Positions 8,420 to 16,300 of a DNA stretch of 50,532 nucleotides are shown piece after piece. Source of the stretch: BPJO01 sp037189665 (GTDB taxonomy: Bacteria > Planctomycetota > Phycisphaerae > Tepidisphaerales > Tepidisphaeraceae). Both the position numbers and the translations under genes were made by a program. Below the pieces are notes generated by a model, which saw only the letters and a list, made by a program, of their open reading frames with translations, had not been told where the DNA came from and did no database searches. Within the stretch, counting starts at the first letter, position 1; every line of letters begins with the position of its first letter. The stretch is from contig JBBCIV010000227.1 of assembly GCA_037189665.1 (NCBI GenBank), positions 1 to 50,532 of the forward strand. The letters are read 5' to 3'.

Positions 8420-9718
8420 ATGAGCTCACTGCAGATCGAACCGCTGACGCACGCCTTTGACCGCACGTTCGCGCCGCCAGGCTCCAAGAGCCTGACCAAC
8501 CGCGCGATGGTGCTGGCCGCCCTTTCGACCGGGCCCTGCCGGCTGACCGGGGCGCTATTCGCCGATGATACGCGCGTGATGATCGACGGCCTGCGGCAGC
8601 TCGGCTTCGACGTCACCGCTGACGAGGCCGCCCGCGAGATCGCCATCGTCGGCCAAGGCGGAACGATCCCCAGTTCGTCGGCGGAGATCTTCTGCGGCAA
8701 CTCCGGCACGACCATTCGCTTTCTCACCGCGCTGTGCGCGCTGGGCAGGGGCGAATACGTGCTGGACGGCATCCCGCGCATGCGCCAACGTCCGATCGGC
8801 CCGCTGGTGTCGATGCTGCGGAACCTCGGCGTCCGCGTCGAGCACACGATAAACGACGGCTACCCGCCCGTCCGCATCATCGCCGACGGCCTGCCCGGCG
8901 GGCTGGTGAAGTACGGCAGCGAGACGTCGTCACAATATCTTTCCTCGATTCTCCAGATCGCCCCGTTCGCCAAGCACGAAGTGCAGGTCGAGTTGGTCGG
9001 CCCGCAGACGAGTTGGCCGTACATCGTCATGTCGATGCGATTGATGGACCGCTTCCATCATTTCGTCGAACTCGAACGTGACGAAGACACCGGCACGCCC
9101 CGCCGAATCATCGTGCCCGAGGGCGCGTACGCGCAGGACTACTATCCCGTCGAGCCGGACGCGTCGAACGCGACGTATTTCCTCGCGCTGGCGGCGCTGC
9201 ATCCGGGATCGAAGATCACGATCGAGGGTCTTGGCAAATCATCGTTGCAGGGCGACGTGGGGTTCGCCGACGTGCTGCACCAGATGGGTGCGTCCCTGAC
9301 GTTCGGCCCCGATTTCATCACGATCCGCGGCCCCGGATCACTGACGGGGATCGATGTTGATCTGAGCGACATGCCCGACGCCGCGCAGACGCTGGCGGTG
9401 GTGGCACTCTTCGCCGACGGGCCGACCACCATCCGCGGGCTGCACACGCTACGAGTGAAGGAAACCGACCGGCTCGCGGCCCTCGAAAACGAGCTGACGA
9501 AGCTTGGCGCAGAGGTGGACATCGAAGGCGACGCCCTCACGATCCATCCTCCGGAAAAACTGAAGGTGGCGGCAATCGATACCTACGACGACCACCGCAT
9601 GGCGATGAGCTTCGCGCTGGCGGGAACGAAGAGCGCGGGCGTGCGAATCAACGACCCCTCTTGTGTGAACAAGACCTACCCCGGCTACTTCGACGACCTG
9701 AAATCGTTCTATCCCTGA
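8420..9718 (+). CDS. aroA: 3-phosphoshikimate 1-carboxyvinyltransferase (EPSP synthase)
   Basis: Sixth step of the shikimate pathway: joins phosphoenolpyruvate to shikimate-3-phosphate, in the cytoplasm. The 432-residue product has the expected length. Key segments are PGSKSLTNRA (K23, R28), CGNSGTTIRFL near residues 93-103 in the PEP/glyphosate site, DLSDMPDAAQTL with the catalytic Asp, RVKETDR and DTYDDHRMAMSFAL. The ATG at 8420 (MSSLQIEPL) aligns with family starts; ATG at 8408 and an in-frame start at 8357 are alternatives. The gene is divergent from the DUF4139 gene and has no other aro genes nearby, so it is probably transcribed alone or with the downstream kinase. Confidence 0.96.
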   Translation: MSSLQIEPLTHAFDRTFAPPGSKSLTNRAMVLAALSTGPCRLTGALFADDTRVMIDGLRQLGFDVTADEAAREIAIVGQGGTIPSSSAEIFCGNSGTTIRFLTALCALGRGEYVLDGIPRMRQRPIGPLVSMLRNLGVRVEHTINDGYPPVRIIADGLPGGLVKYGSETSSQYLSSILQIAPFAKHEVQVELVGPQTSWPYIVMSMRLMDRFHHFVELERDEDTGTPRRIIVPEGAYAQDYYPVEPDASNATYFLALAALHPGSKITIEGLGKSSLQGDVGFADVLHQMGASLTFGPDFITIRGPGSLTGIDVDLSDMPDAAQTLAVVALFADGPTTIRGLHTLRVKETDRLAALENELTKLGAEVDIEGDALTIHPPEKLKVAAIDTYDDHRMAMSFALAGTKSAGVRINDPSCVNKTYPGYFDDLKSFYP

Positions 9719-9876
9719 CCCGCAGCAGAACGATAACCTCTTGTCGGAAAAGGCGTAATCGTCGCGCAGGCCGGCATAATCGTTAGCCCGTTCCTCGCCA
9801 CAACCGGGAACATTTTGCCACACCGAGAAATTCGGGATCGATCTGTCCGTTCGCTGTGTGTTAATGTGTCCTCAAT

Positions 9877-10563
9877 ATGAGCGACGCCCGGCCATGCATG
9901 GACCCGAACTGCCCCTGCTGTAATCCCAACGCCCCCGTGGTGCGGTATAAAACCGTCCTGCTGTTCGGCGCGCCGGGCTCAGGGAAAGGCACGCAAGGCA
10001 AGATCCTCGGGGCCGTCCCGGGGTTCTACCATAGTTCTACGGGCGACATCTTCCGCTCTCTCGATCTCCAATCCGAGGCCGGCAGGCTGTTCTGGGAGTA
10101 CGCCGGCAAAGGCCAGCTCGTGCCGGACGACGTCGTCATCCGCGTGTGGAAGCAGTTCATCAAGGGCAAGGAGTTCACCAACGACTTCCACCCTGAAACG
10201 CAGATCCTCGTCCTCGATGGCATGCCGCGCAACGTCAATCAGGCCAGGCTGTTGGAGGACACCATCGACGTGTTGAAGGTGATCCACCTTTCCAGCGACC
10301 ACACCAAGATGGTCGAGCGACTCAAACGCCGCGCACTGAAGGAAAACCGCTTCGACGACGCCAACGATGCCGTCATCGAAAAGCGCCTCCGCATCTACGA
10401 AAACGAGACGCGGCCGATCCTCGACGTCTATTCGCCGGAAAAGATCCTTCGTGTGGACGCGATGCAAAGCCAAACCCGCGTGCTGGCGAAGATCATCTCG
10501 GAGCTGGCGCCGCTGAAGGAGCAACTCGACCTCCAGGTCGAAACCGCCGCCCCGCGATCGTAA
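9877..10563 (+). CDS. Adenylate kinase-like nucleoside monophosphate kinase
   Basis: A 228-residue P-loop kinase. GAPGSGKGT at 31-39 is the Walker A motif, followed by the STGDIFR NMP-binding segment and DGMPRNVNQ (usual DGFPRxxxQ). The LID region is short (RRALKENRFDDAND), as in short adenylate kinases. It should transfer phosphate from ATP to AMP or another NMP. The first 20 residues are an extra Cys-rich head (C7, C12, C14, C15) that could bind a metal; this is not part of the core family. It may be a second, specialised kinase rather than the housekeeping Adk, since no secY/rpl genes flank it. The ATG lies in an AT-richer leader after aroA. Confidence 0.88.
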   Translation: MSDARPCMDPNCPCCNPNAPVVRYKTVLLFGAPGSGKGTQGKILGAVPGFYHSSTGDIFRSLDLQSEAGRLFWEYAGKGQLVPDDVVIRVWKQFIKGKEFTNDFHPETQILVLDGMPRNVNQARLLEDTIDVLKVIHLSSDHTKMVERLKRRALKENRFDDANDAVIEKRLRIYENETRPILDVYSPEKILRVDAMQSQTRVLAKIISELAPLKEQLDLQVETAAPRS

Positions 10564-10687
10564 GGTCAACCACAATATTCCCACATTCGCCCACGTATGC
10601 ATGTTGAGAACGTTCGCATTCCTCAACGCGGGCGAGCGGCAACGGTATCATTGCATAGCGGTTATCTACACATAAAGGAGAACGTGC

Positions 10688-11116
10688 ATGTCCTGGACTA
10701 AGTGTGCTGCGCTCGCGCTCGTTTTGGGGATCGGTTCGGCCGGTTTCGTAACGCCCGCCTTCGCTGAAGACATGGGCGCTGCCGACAAGCCGGAGAAAAA
10801 GGAAACGGAGAAGCCCGCCAAGAAAGAGGAAAAGAAGGAAGTCAAAGGGCCGAAAGTCTTCGGCATCTGGGGCAAGCTCTCCTCCCTGACGGCCGAGCAG
10901 AAGATCAAGATTAAGGAAATCCACGACAAGTTCCTGGAAGACCGCAAAAAGCTCGAACAGCAGGAGGAAGCCGACATCGCCGCCCTGCTGACCGACGAGC
11001 AGAAACTCGAACTGCAAGGCATCAAGGAAGAAGAAGCCGCCAAGCGCAAGGCGAAGGATGTCGAAAAGAAATCGGAAACCAAGAAAGACGGCGAGACGAA
11101 GGATGGCATGCAGTAG
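10688..11116 (+). CDS. Small secreted Spy/CpxP-like protein
   Basis: A 142-residue exported protein: signal peptide of about 26 residues (ending TPAFA before EDMGAAD), then a Lys/Glu-rich linker, then a helical core with two LTxxQ-type motifs, LTAEQKIKIKEIHDKF and LTDEQKLEL, and a charged tail. LTxxQ pairs are typical of Spy/CpxP-type periplasmic helical proteins (chaperones or envelope-stress adaptors), so a periplasmic chaperone-like role is plausible but not shown. AAAGGAG lies 7 bases before the ATG. The gene is followed by a 43-bp perfect palindrome and then by a convergent gene. Confidence 0.8.
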   Translation: MSWTKCAALALVLGIGSAGFVTPAFAEDMGAADKPEKKETEKPAKKEEKKEVKGPKVFGIWGKLSSLTAEQKIKIKEIHDKFLEDRKKLEQQEEADIAALLTDEQKLELQGIKEEEAAKRKAKDVEKKSETKKDGETKDGMQ

Positions 11117-11154
11117 CCCTCCTTCCGCCTGACTCCTTTCAATTCGAACTGAGC

Positions 11155-11197
11155 CGCTCCCTCACGGCCGCCGCGACGCGGCGGCCGTGAGGGAGCG
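11155..11197. terminator. 43-bp perfect palindrome, likely bidirectional terminator
   Basis: Two perfectly complementary 21-base arms (11155-11175 and 11177-11197) around a single A. It lies between the convergent Spy-like and DUF72 genes, 38 bases past one stop and 12 past the other. There is no T-tract, so it could be a bidirectional terminator of weak type or a REP-like palindromic repeat. The arms are almost entirely G and C. Confidence 0.7.
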
Positions 11198-11208
11198 AGC
11201 GTGTTGCG

Positions 11209-12009
11209 TTAATCGAAGAGCGATCGCCCGGGATGCAACGTTCGAGGCCCCTCCGGCAAACCGAGGATTCGCTTCAATCGCCTCGCCGTCGCGGGAGCGT
11301 GGCCGGCGTAGTCGTTGCTCACGATGGCCCAGACTGACGCGCCGGAAGGCGCGAGACGTTCGACGCGGTCGACCCACCAGCACAGGCGGTCGTCGGTGTC
11401 GAGCTCTTCCTGGTTCATCTGCGGGAATCGGTCGTGTACGCCGATAAGCCGCAGGTACAACATGCCAGACGTTACGATGAGGGGCTGGGCGACCTCGTAC
11501 TGGTCGTTCGACGCCAGCGCGATGCCGCGATGGGCAAGATCTTCGCGTATTGGCGAGGTAAACCACCCTGCGTGGCGCAGCTCAACCGTCAGCGGCGCAT
11601 CGGTGTGGATTGAATCCAGCAACCGCAACAGTGCCCCTCGTTGTCCCGGATCAAACGTCGGCGGGAACTGCAGCAGCACCGCTCCCAGCTTGCGGCCCAT
11701 TGGCTTGAGGGTATCGAGGAAAACCTGCGTTAACTCTCGCCGGGCGTCGAGCGGGCCTTCGTGGGTGATGACGCGGGGCGTTTTGACGGCAAATCGAAAA
11801 TCGTCGTCTACCTGTTTTGCCCACTGCTCGATCCGCTGCGGCGTGGGCATGGCATGGAAGGTTGTGTCGAGCTCCAAGGCATCGAACTGGCTGGCGTAGT
11901 AGCCCAGTTGGTCTGCCTGCCGCACGCCGGCAGGGTAGAACGGGCCGCGCCAGGGGGCATAGCCGAAGCCCATCGTTCCGATTCGCCATGTCAGGTCGCC
12001 GCGACGCAT
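11209..12009 (-). CDS. DUF72 (YecE-like) family protein
   Basis: About 266 residues of DUF72, a TIM-barrel-like family of unknown function found across bacteria. Typical segments are IGTMGFGYAPWRGPFYPAG near the start, FDALELDTTFHAMP, FRFAVKTPRVITHE, LGAVLLQFPPTF, VELRHAGWF, and LYLRLIGVHDRFP, with AIVSNDYAGHAPATARRL near the end. The start at 12009 fits family N-termini; ATG at 12111 would add 34 residues but run into the divergent neighbour. Some DUF72 proteins sit with nucleases or Fe-S proteins; nothing here narrows its role. Confidence 0.9.
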   Translation of the reverse strand: MRRGDLTWRIGTMGFGYAPWRGPFYPAGVRQADQLGYYASQFDALELDTTFHAMPTPQRIEQWAKQVDDDFRFAVKTPRVITHEGPLDARRELTQVFLDTLKPMGRKLGAVLLQFPPTFDPGQRGALLRLLDSIHTDAPLTVELRHAGWFTSPIREDLAHRGIALASNDQYEVAQPLIVTSGMLYLRLIGVHDRFPQMNQEELDTDDRLCWWVDRVERLAPSGASVWAIVSNDYAGHAPATARRLKRILGLPEGPRTLHPGRSLFD

Positions 12010-12100
12010 GTCTGCGTCAGCATAGGACGCGTAATTCGGGGCGTCATCGCGCGTGATTCCTGAAGTTGCGGGGCAGGGGCGTCCGATAACACGGATAGAG

Positions 12101-12448
12101 ATGTCTGTCATCGCGATGGCGTTATTCCCCCTCTTCCGCGCCGCCGCCAAGGCGACGGTGGCAAAGGTGCGGGCACGCGGCTGGGCCGCGGAGCACCCGC
12201 AGTGGGCCGCCCGGGCGGAGATCTGCGAGCGATGCCCTTTGCGGGTGATCCAGTGCAACCGCGCGTACTGCGGCCGCCCGTTCCTGCAACAGCCCCATCG
12301 CGACCCCCTCCTCGACGGCTGCGGATGCCCCTGCCGTGAAAAGGCCAAAGACCCCGCCGAACATTGCCCGCTTACGTCCGATCATCAAGCCGCGAGCCGC
12401 TCCAAAACCGGCTGTAACTGCAAGTGGTGCAGCAATTTACCGCACTAA
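12101..12448 (+). CDS. Small Cys-rich, probably metal-binding protein
   Basis: About 115 residues. A basic amphipathic N-terminus (MALFPLFRAAAKATVAKVRARG) leads to a Cys-rich region with ERCPL, then C..AYCG, GCGCPC, HCPL and a final CNCKWC. The spaced Cys residues suggest zinc or an iron-sulfur site; I do not recognise a named family, though similar small CPLR...YCG...GCGCP proteins occur in planctomycetes, as far as I recall. The start could be 12101 or 12116; neither has a strong Shine-Dalgarno. It is divergent from the DUF72 gene, and if both longer starts were used the two coding regions would overlap head to head. Confidence 0.65.
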   Translation: MSVIAMALFPLFRAAAKATVAKVRARGWAAEHPQWAARAEICERCPLRVIQCNRAYCGRPFLQQPHRDPLLDGCGCPCREKAKDPAEHCPLTSDHQAASRSKTGCNCKWCSNLPH

Positions 12449-12542
12449 CTCGGTTCAGGTGCGACGTCACGCCGCATGGCATTCCGTTGGACGCAAGGCG
12501 ATTCATCGGACGATAGTGGACTGAATCGATCGCGAAATACCT

Positions 12543-12932
12543 ATGGCAAACGTGAAGCACGAAGTAGTGAACCACTGGCTGGTCATCCGTTTTACGAGCG
12601 ACCGCCTGACCGACCCGATCACCGTCGCCGACGCCGGCGAGGAGTTGACCAAGCTGGTCGACGCCCTTCCCCCGCGCGGCCGAGTTGCGGTGAGCTTCGC
12701 GGGCGTTGAATTCGTTAGTTCCCAGGTCATCGGCATGATGCTTGGCCTGCGCGACCAGGTCAGCCGCAAGCACGGCACGCTGGTCCTCTGCAAGCCCGGC
12801 AAGCACGTCATGGACGTGATGAAAATCACCCGTCTTGATCGCCACTTCACTTTCAGCGACAGCCTGAGCGAAGTAGTCGGCAAGCGGAAGGTCACCGCCC
12901 GTACGTCAGCCGAAGTGGAATGGATGGACTGA
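12543..12932 (+). CDS. STAS-domain anti-anti-sigma-like protein
   Basis: A 129-residue single-domain STAS protein of the SpoIIAA/RsbV type. The hallmark segment is VSFAGVEFVSSQVIGMMLGL (about residues 57-76), where the serine of the SSxxIG stretch corresponds to the phosphorylated residue; a helix-rich remainder and a hydrophilic tail follow. Such proteins are phosphorylated by an anti-sigma kinase and dephosphorylated by a PP2C phosphatase in partner switching. No RsbW-like kinase lies in the window, but a candidate phosphatase is encoded at 16301-18037. The target is unknown. Confidence 0.85.
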   Translation: MANVKHEVVNHWLVIRFTSDRLTDPITVADAGEELTKLVDALPPRGRVAVSFAGVEFVSSQVIGMMLGLRDQVSRKHGTLVLCKPGKHVMDVMKITRLDRHFTFSDSLSEVVGKRKVTARTSAEVEWMD

Positions 12933-13026
12933 ACGGCTGCGTTATCGCCCTTTCGCTCTGCGCGCAACGCCTCGCAAACCCTTTCCGGCTTGAGATTTCC
13001 CGTCATCCCGCCTTCAATGTGCGAAC

Positions 13027-13569
13027 GTGGAATCCTACGTCGGCAAATTTCTCATCGCGGCCCCGCCGCTGCTTGACCCCAATTTTGTTCGATCCATCGT
13101 ATTGATCGTTCGACACGATCAGGACGGAGCGTTCGGGCTGATCGTCAACAAACCGATGTCGGTCACGATCGGCACGGCGTTGGGCGAGGCGATCGAATCG
13201 GCACGCGACGTGGAGTTGCCCGTCTATGTCGGCGGGCCCTGCCAGGGGCCGGTTTTCGTGCTGCACGGCGACCCCACCGTCGGCGGCGACGAGCCCGTCG
13301 GCGGGGTGTTCGTCACGACCGACCGCGAGGCCATCGAGCAACTTCTTCGCGCCGAGGCCGAGCCGTTCAAACTCTTCGCCAGCTACAGCGGCTGGGCCGC
13401 CGGTCAACTGGAAGGCGAATTGAAAGAAGGCAGTTGGAGCCTTCTCGATGCCACCGCCGAGGAGGTCTTCGGCGTGGACGAGCACCTCTGGCCACGCCTC
13501 CACACGCGCGTCAACCTCAGCAAATACGTTGATCCGGATCGCATCCCCGACGACCCGACCGTGAACTGA
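13027..13569 (+). CDS. YqgE/AlgH family protein
   Basis: A 180-residue cytoplasmic protein of the YqgE/AlgH (DUF179) family, which is widespread and of unclear function. Recognisable segments are GKFLIAAPPLLDPNFVRSIV, GAFGLIVNKP, VYVGGPCQGPVFVLH and FASYSGWAAGQLEGEL. Length is normal. The start is GTG (13027), the only sensible start before the conserved N-terminus. The gene stands alone, convergent with a small lipoprotein gene about 100 bases downstream. In pseudomonads AlgH was linked to alginate regulation, but YqgE proteins also occur where no alginate is made. Confidence 0.93.
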   Translation: MESYVGKFLIAAPPLLDPNFVRSIVLIVRHDQDGAFGLIVNKPMSVTIGTALGEAIESARDVELPVYVGGPCQGPVFVLHGDPTVGGDEPVGGVFVTTDREAIEQLLRAEAEPFKLFASYSGWAAGQLEGELKEGSWSLLDATAEEVFGVDEHLWPRLHTRVNLSKYVDPDRIPDDPTVN

Positions 13570-13667
13570 AAACGAAGAAGCCGCGAAACCTGCTCCGTAC
13601 TTTTCCGTCGAACTGACGTCCAAAGGCACACAGCAAGCCCCACGGCTTCGTTAATAGTAAATCGCGT

Positions 13668-14063
13668 TTACTGAAGGCCTTCGAAGGCCGTCTGGACGCT
13701 CTCGAGCTCTTTCTGAACTTCCGGCCCGAGCGAGGCGACGCGGAACATTTCACCCATGAACTCGCCCATGATCGGCTGAAGTTGCTCCTCAAGCTTCTTG
13801 TGCACTTCCTTCTTCTGTTCGTCCGTGAGCGCGTCAACACGCTTCTTCAGACTCTTGAGCGAGTCGGCCATGCTCGTCAGCTTCGCCTTGGCGGCGGTGG
13901 CGGTGTCCTTGTCTTTCACCGACTTCAGAATATCGACGAATTGCTTCATTGCCGTCGTCTGCTCCTGGGCGAGCGACTCCGGCGTATCGCCCCCGCAGCC
14001 CGCGGCAGTGAAAACCAACGTCCCCATCATCACGCCGACCAATGCCCGCATTCCGTTTCGCAT
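13668..14063 (-). CDS. Small helical lipoprotein
   Basis: A 131-residue lipoprotein with a hydrophobic signal and lipobox ending TAAGC (Cys23), then a helical, Lys/Glu-rich mature part with KSLKKRVDALTDEQKKEVHK, which again contains an LTxxQ-like motif (LTDEQ) as in the Spy-like protein at 10688. GGGAG lies 6 bases before the ATG at 14063; a longer frame upstream lacks a signal. It probably sits in the membrane facing the periplasm as a helical stress or adaptor protein; the role is not known. Confidence 0.8.
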   Translation of the reverse strand: MRNGMRALVGVMMGTLVFTAAGCGGDTPESLAQEQTTAMKQFVDILKSVKDKDTATAAKAKLTSMADSLKSLKKRVDALTDEQKKEVHKKLEEQLQPIMGEFMGEMFRVASLGPEVQKELESVQTAFEGLQ

Positions 14064-14105
14064 ATGCGACTCCCAAGCATGTCCAAAGGTTCCCACAAAC
14101 GCTGG

Positions 14106-14133
14106 CCGCCGATAGCTTTCAAACTATCGGCGG
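14106..14133 (-). terminator. Hairpin downstream of a small gene
   Basis: Perfect 10-bp stem CCGCCGATAG / CTATCGGCGG with an 8-base loop, 67 bases past the stop of the small gene at 14200-14508 on the minus strand. Following bases on that strand (CCAGCGTTTGTGG) hold only a short U-run, so it is a probable but weak intrinsic terminator. It also lies in the leader of the lipoprotein gene at 13668. Confidence 0.6.
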
Positions 14134-14199
14134 TCGCAGGGAGTGTCATCGAACGTTCATGCGATAGCAAGGACGATCGCCGTGATGCGCGCAGCCGGA

Positions 14200-14508
14200 T
14201 CAGATCCCACCGCCCTCGATGAACGATTCATCGGACTTGAATCGGAGCGTCTCCTTCTCCAGCAGTTCGATGAAGGCGTACATCGCCCGTCGTGCGTCGT
14301 CGCTGGTGGCGTGCGTGTCGCGGAGCGCCTTTTCAGCGACGAACACGGAGGCCGCCAGCACGTCCGCGATCGCGCGTCGGTAACCCGCGTCATACCCTTC
14401 TCGACGGTGCGTTTTCAGCACGACGCCGAAGGCGCCTCGGTCGAGCAGGGAATCGGCGGTTGACGTTTCGGTAGTGCGGTCTGCCACGGGCGTTCCTATC
14501 GCAATCAT
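14200..14508 (-). CDS. Small protein of unknown function
   Basis: A 102-residue cytoplasmic protein, no signal or membrane segment. Sequence is charged and probably all-helical: EGYDAGYRRAIADVLAASV, then RRAMYAFIELLEKETL. I do not recognise a family. GGAG lies 8 bases upstream of the ATG at 14508, inside the region just after the porin terminator, which favours separate transcription or read-through from the porin. A longer frame upstream exists but overlaps the porin terminator. No function can be given. Confidence 0.65.
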   Translation of the reverse strand: MIAIGTPVADRTTETSTADSLLDRGAFGVVLKTHRREGYDAGYRRAIADVLAASVFVAEKALRDTHATSDDARRAMYAFIELLEKETLRFKSDESFIEGGGI

Positions 14509-14520
14509 GGGGACATCTCC

Positions 14521-14556
14521 AAAAACCGCTTCGCGCCCGGTCTTGGCGCGAAGCGG
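14521..14556 (-). terminator. Rho-independent terminator of the porin gene
   Basis: On the minus strand a perfect 12-bp stem (CCGCTTCGCGCC / GGCGCGAAGCGG, arms 14526-14537 and 14545-14556) with a 7-base loop is followed by GGTTTTTGG. It begins 95 bases past the porin stop. The ribosome site of the next minus-strand gene lies immediately behind the U-run. Confidence 0.85.
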
Positions 14557-14650
14557 CGAACCGACCGCAATCTGTCGCGGCTTCCTGCCCGGTGCGGGAG
14601 AGGCGGAGGCACTCTCCCGCACCTGGGACTGGAAGAAGCTGAACCGTGCG

Positions 14651-15973
14651 TCACAGCTGAAGCTGGAACTGACCACGCAGGACGAACTGCGTTTCGTCGC
14701 TGCCGGTGTAGCCCACGCCGGTCTGGGCCGACGGCGAGCCGTCGGGGAGCCAAACGAGGTCGACGGTGAGCTTCGCCCCGTGGCCGGCCGAGCCGTTGTC
14801 GCCGAGGTAGTAGTTCACGCCAACCGTGATTTCGTTGAACGTGTCGTTGTCGTTGACGTCCTCGTCCAACAGCAGGATCGAGTACCGGCCGAAGACTTCC
14901 CACGCCGGGTCGAACAGGTAACCGGCCTGGGCGACGAAGCCGTAGTCGGTCACGTCGTCTTCGCCATCAGTGAAGGCCACGATACCGCCGGCGTAGGCAT
15001 TCCAGCCGGTGGTGTTTTCCCACTGAACGTCAACGGTGCCGCGCCAAGTGCCGGTGTCGCCAGCCTCGGTGTAATCGAAGCCGCCGCCGAGGACGAACAG
15101 GTCGTTCTTGTTGCCCTTGGCGGTGAAGTCGCGGTAGGCCGACCAGTCGCCGACGAACTTGTACTCCACGCGGCCGCCGACGCCGTAGTTGGCGTCGGGA
15201 CGGGTGTTGCCCGCGCCGTCGCTGTCGCGGTAGTCGGTATTCTTGCTGTTGGCGCCGTCGTGGAAGGCGACCTCCGCGCGCAGCGGGTTCTCATTCGAAC
15301 CGTAGATCAGCGCCACGCCCTGCACGCGATCGGTGACATTACCGCCGATGATCGCGTCGACCAGCGTTCGGTCGACCGCCAGTTGGCGGAAGCCCGAGAC
15401 GTCCTTTTCGTGTGTCCAGGCTTCCTTGAACTGACCCGCCTTCACCGAGAGTTCGTCGGCGAACTTGTACTCGACCAGCGCGTCAAGCAACGATACGCTT
15501 CCGCCCTGACGAGCGGTATCCCAGACGAAGCTGTACTTCAAGTCCTTCGTGAACGCATTGCCGTCGAAGCGGAAACGCGCCCGGCGAACTTCGAAGCCGG
15601 AATCGATATTGTCGTCACCGTCGGACTGGGCTTCTTCCGAGTAGTTGGTGATATTGCGGAACTGGAACTGAAGGCCCGGGCGAAGCGAGAATTTGCCGTC
15701 GGACGACTGAATGAAAAAACCCTTGTCGTAGCCCGCGGTGACGCCGCCGGACTGCAGCAACTGGCTGCGACGTTCGGCATCGGCGGCAACCGACTGTTGC
15801 GCCTGAGCGATGCTCTCGCTCGACGCGGCCTGCTGCTCGAGCCGGCTCAGACGCGAGCGCAGCGATTCGATCTCATCCTGAATCTTCCCGGACGGCGCTT
15901 CCTGCGCCATCACAGAGCTCGCCGCAGACGCGATGGCCAGGGCGGCGATGGTAGAACGGACGGTACCCAACAT
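14651..15973 (-). CDS. OprP/OprO-type outer-membrane porin
   Basis: A 440-residue outer-membrane porin of the phosphate-selective OprP/O family. Signal peptide of about 24 residues (ending VMAQEAP), then a coiled-coil stretch (IQDEIESLRSRLSRLEQQ), then a long beta-barrel region (GYDKGFFIQSSDGKFSLRPG, alternating aromatic/polar strands). It ends in FVLRGQFQLQL, the typical C-terminal barrel strand with an aromatic-poor but hydrophobic end. GGAAGGAG precedes the ATG at 15973; a longer frame upstream is untranslated leader. It sits alone with its own long AT-rich upstream region and a terminator. Whether it is phosphate-selective cannot be told. Confidence 0.88.
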   Translation of the reverse strand: MLGTVRSTIAALAIASAASSVMAQEAPSGKIQDEIESLRSRLSRLEQQAASSESIAQAQQSVAADAERRSQLLQSGGVTAGYDKGFFIQSSDGKFSLRPGLQFQFRNITNYSEEAQSDGDDNIDSGFEVRRARFRFDGNAFTKDLKYSFVWDTARQGGSVSLLDALVEYKFADELSVKAGQFKEAWTHEKDVSGFRQLAVDRTLVDAIIGGNVTDRVQGVALIYGSNENPLRAEVAFHDGANSKNTDYRDSDGAGNTRPDANYGVGGRVEYKFVGDWSAYRDFTAKGNKNDLFVLGGGFDYTEAGDTGTWRGTVDVQWENTTGWNAYAGGIVAFTDGEDDVTDYGFVAQAGYLFDPAWEVFGRYSILLLDEDVNDNDTFNEITVGVNYYLGDNGSAGHGAKLTVDLVWLPDGSPSAQTGVGYTGSDETQFVLRGQFQLQL

Positions 15974-16300
15974 ATCTAAAACTCCTTCCAGAAACTGACT
16001 GAACGCGCCTGCGTCCAACACCGGACGGCAAGGCAAACCAAATTGTCGAAATGGGAAGACCGCGCGCCAGCTCAGCGTCGACAACCGTCGTTGCGACGGC
16101 GACACATCTGCGGCGAGAGAGGTTCGGCATGGACCGAAGTCATGGTTCCCATATTACCTATCGGATTAGTATCTTCAATATGATCCCTATTTTTATTACA
16201 TTTTAATAGGCAATAGATTTAACCTTTTTCATTGACGGAAGTTACAACCGATCAACAAGTGAAATCGTCAGCGAAATGCCAACTTAAATCGACATTCTGA
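15974..16300 (-). promoter_or_regulatory. AT-rich porin upstream region
   Basis: A 327-bp gene-free stretch between the phosphatase stop (16301) and the porin start. About 16140-16260 is strikingly AT-rich for this genome, with runs such as TATTTTTATTACATTTTAAT. A possible sigma-70 promoter on the minus strand is TTGAAG (16173-16178) and TAATAT (16151-16156), 16 bases apart. The part from 15974 to about 16140 is ordinary GC-rich leader, so the 5' UTR would be about 170 bases. I cannot identify a transcription-factor site. Confidence 0.4.

Noticed and set aside
13620..13660. AAGCC-CCAC-GGCTT hairpin between yqgE and the lipoprotein gene
   Set aside because: Stem of only 5 bp with no U-tract.
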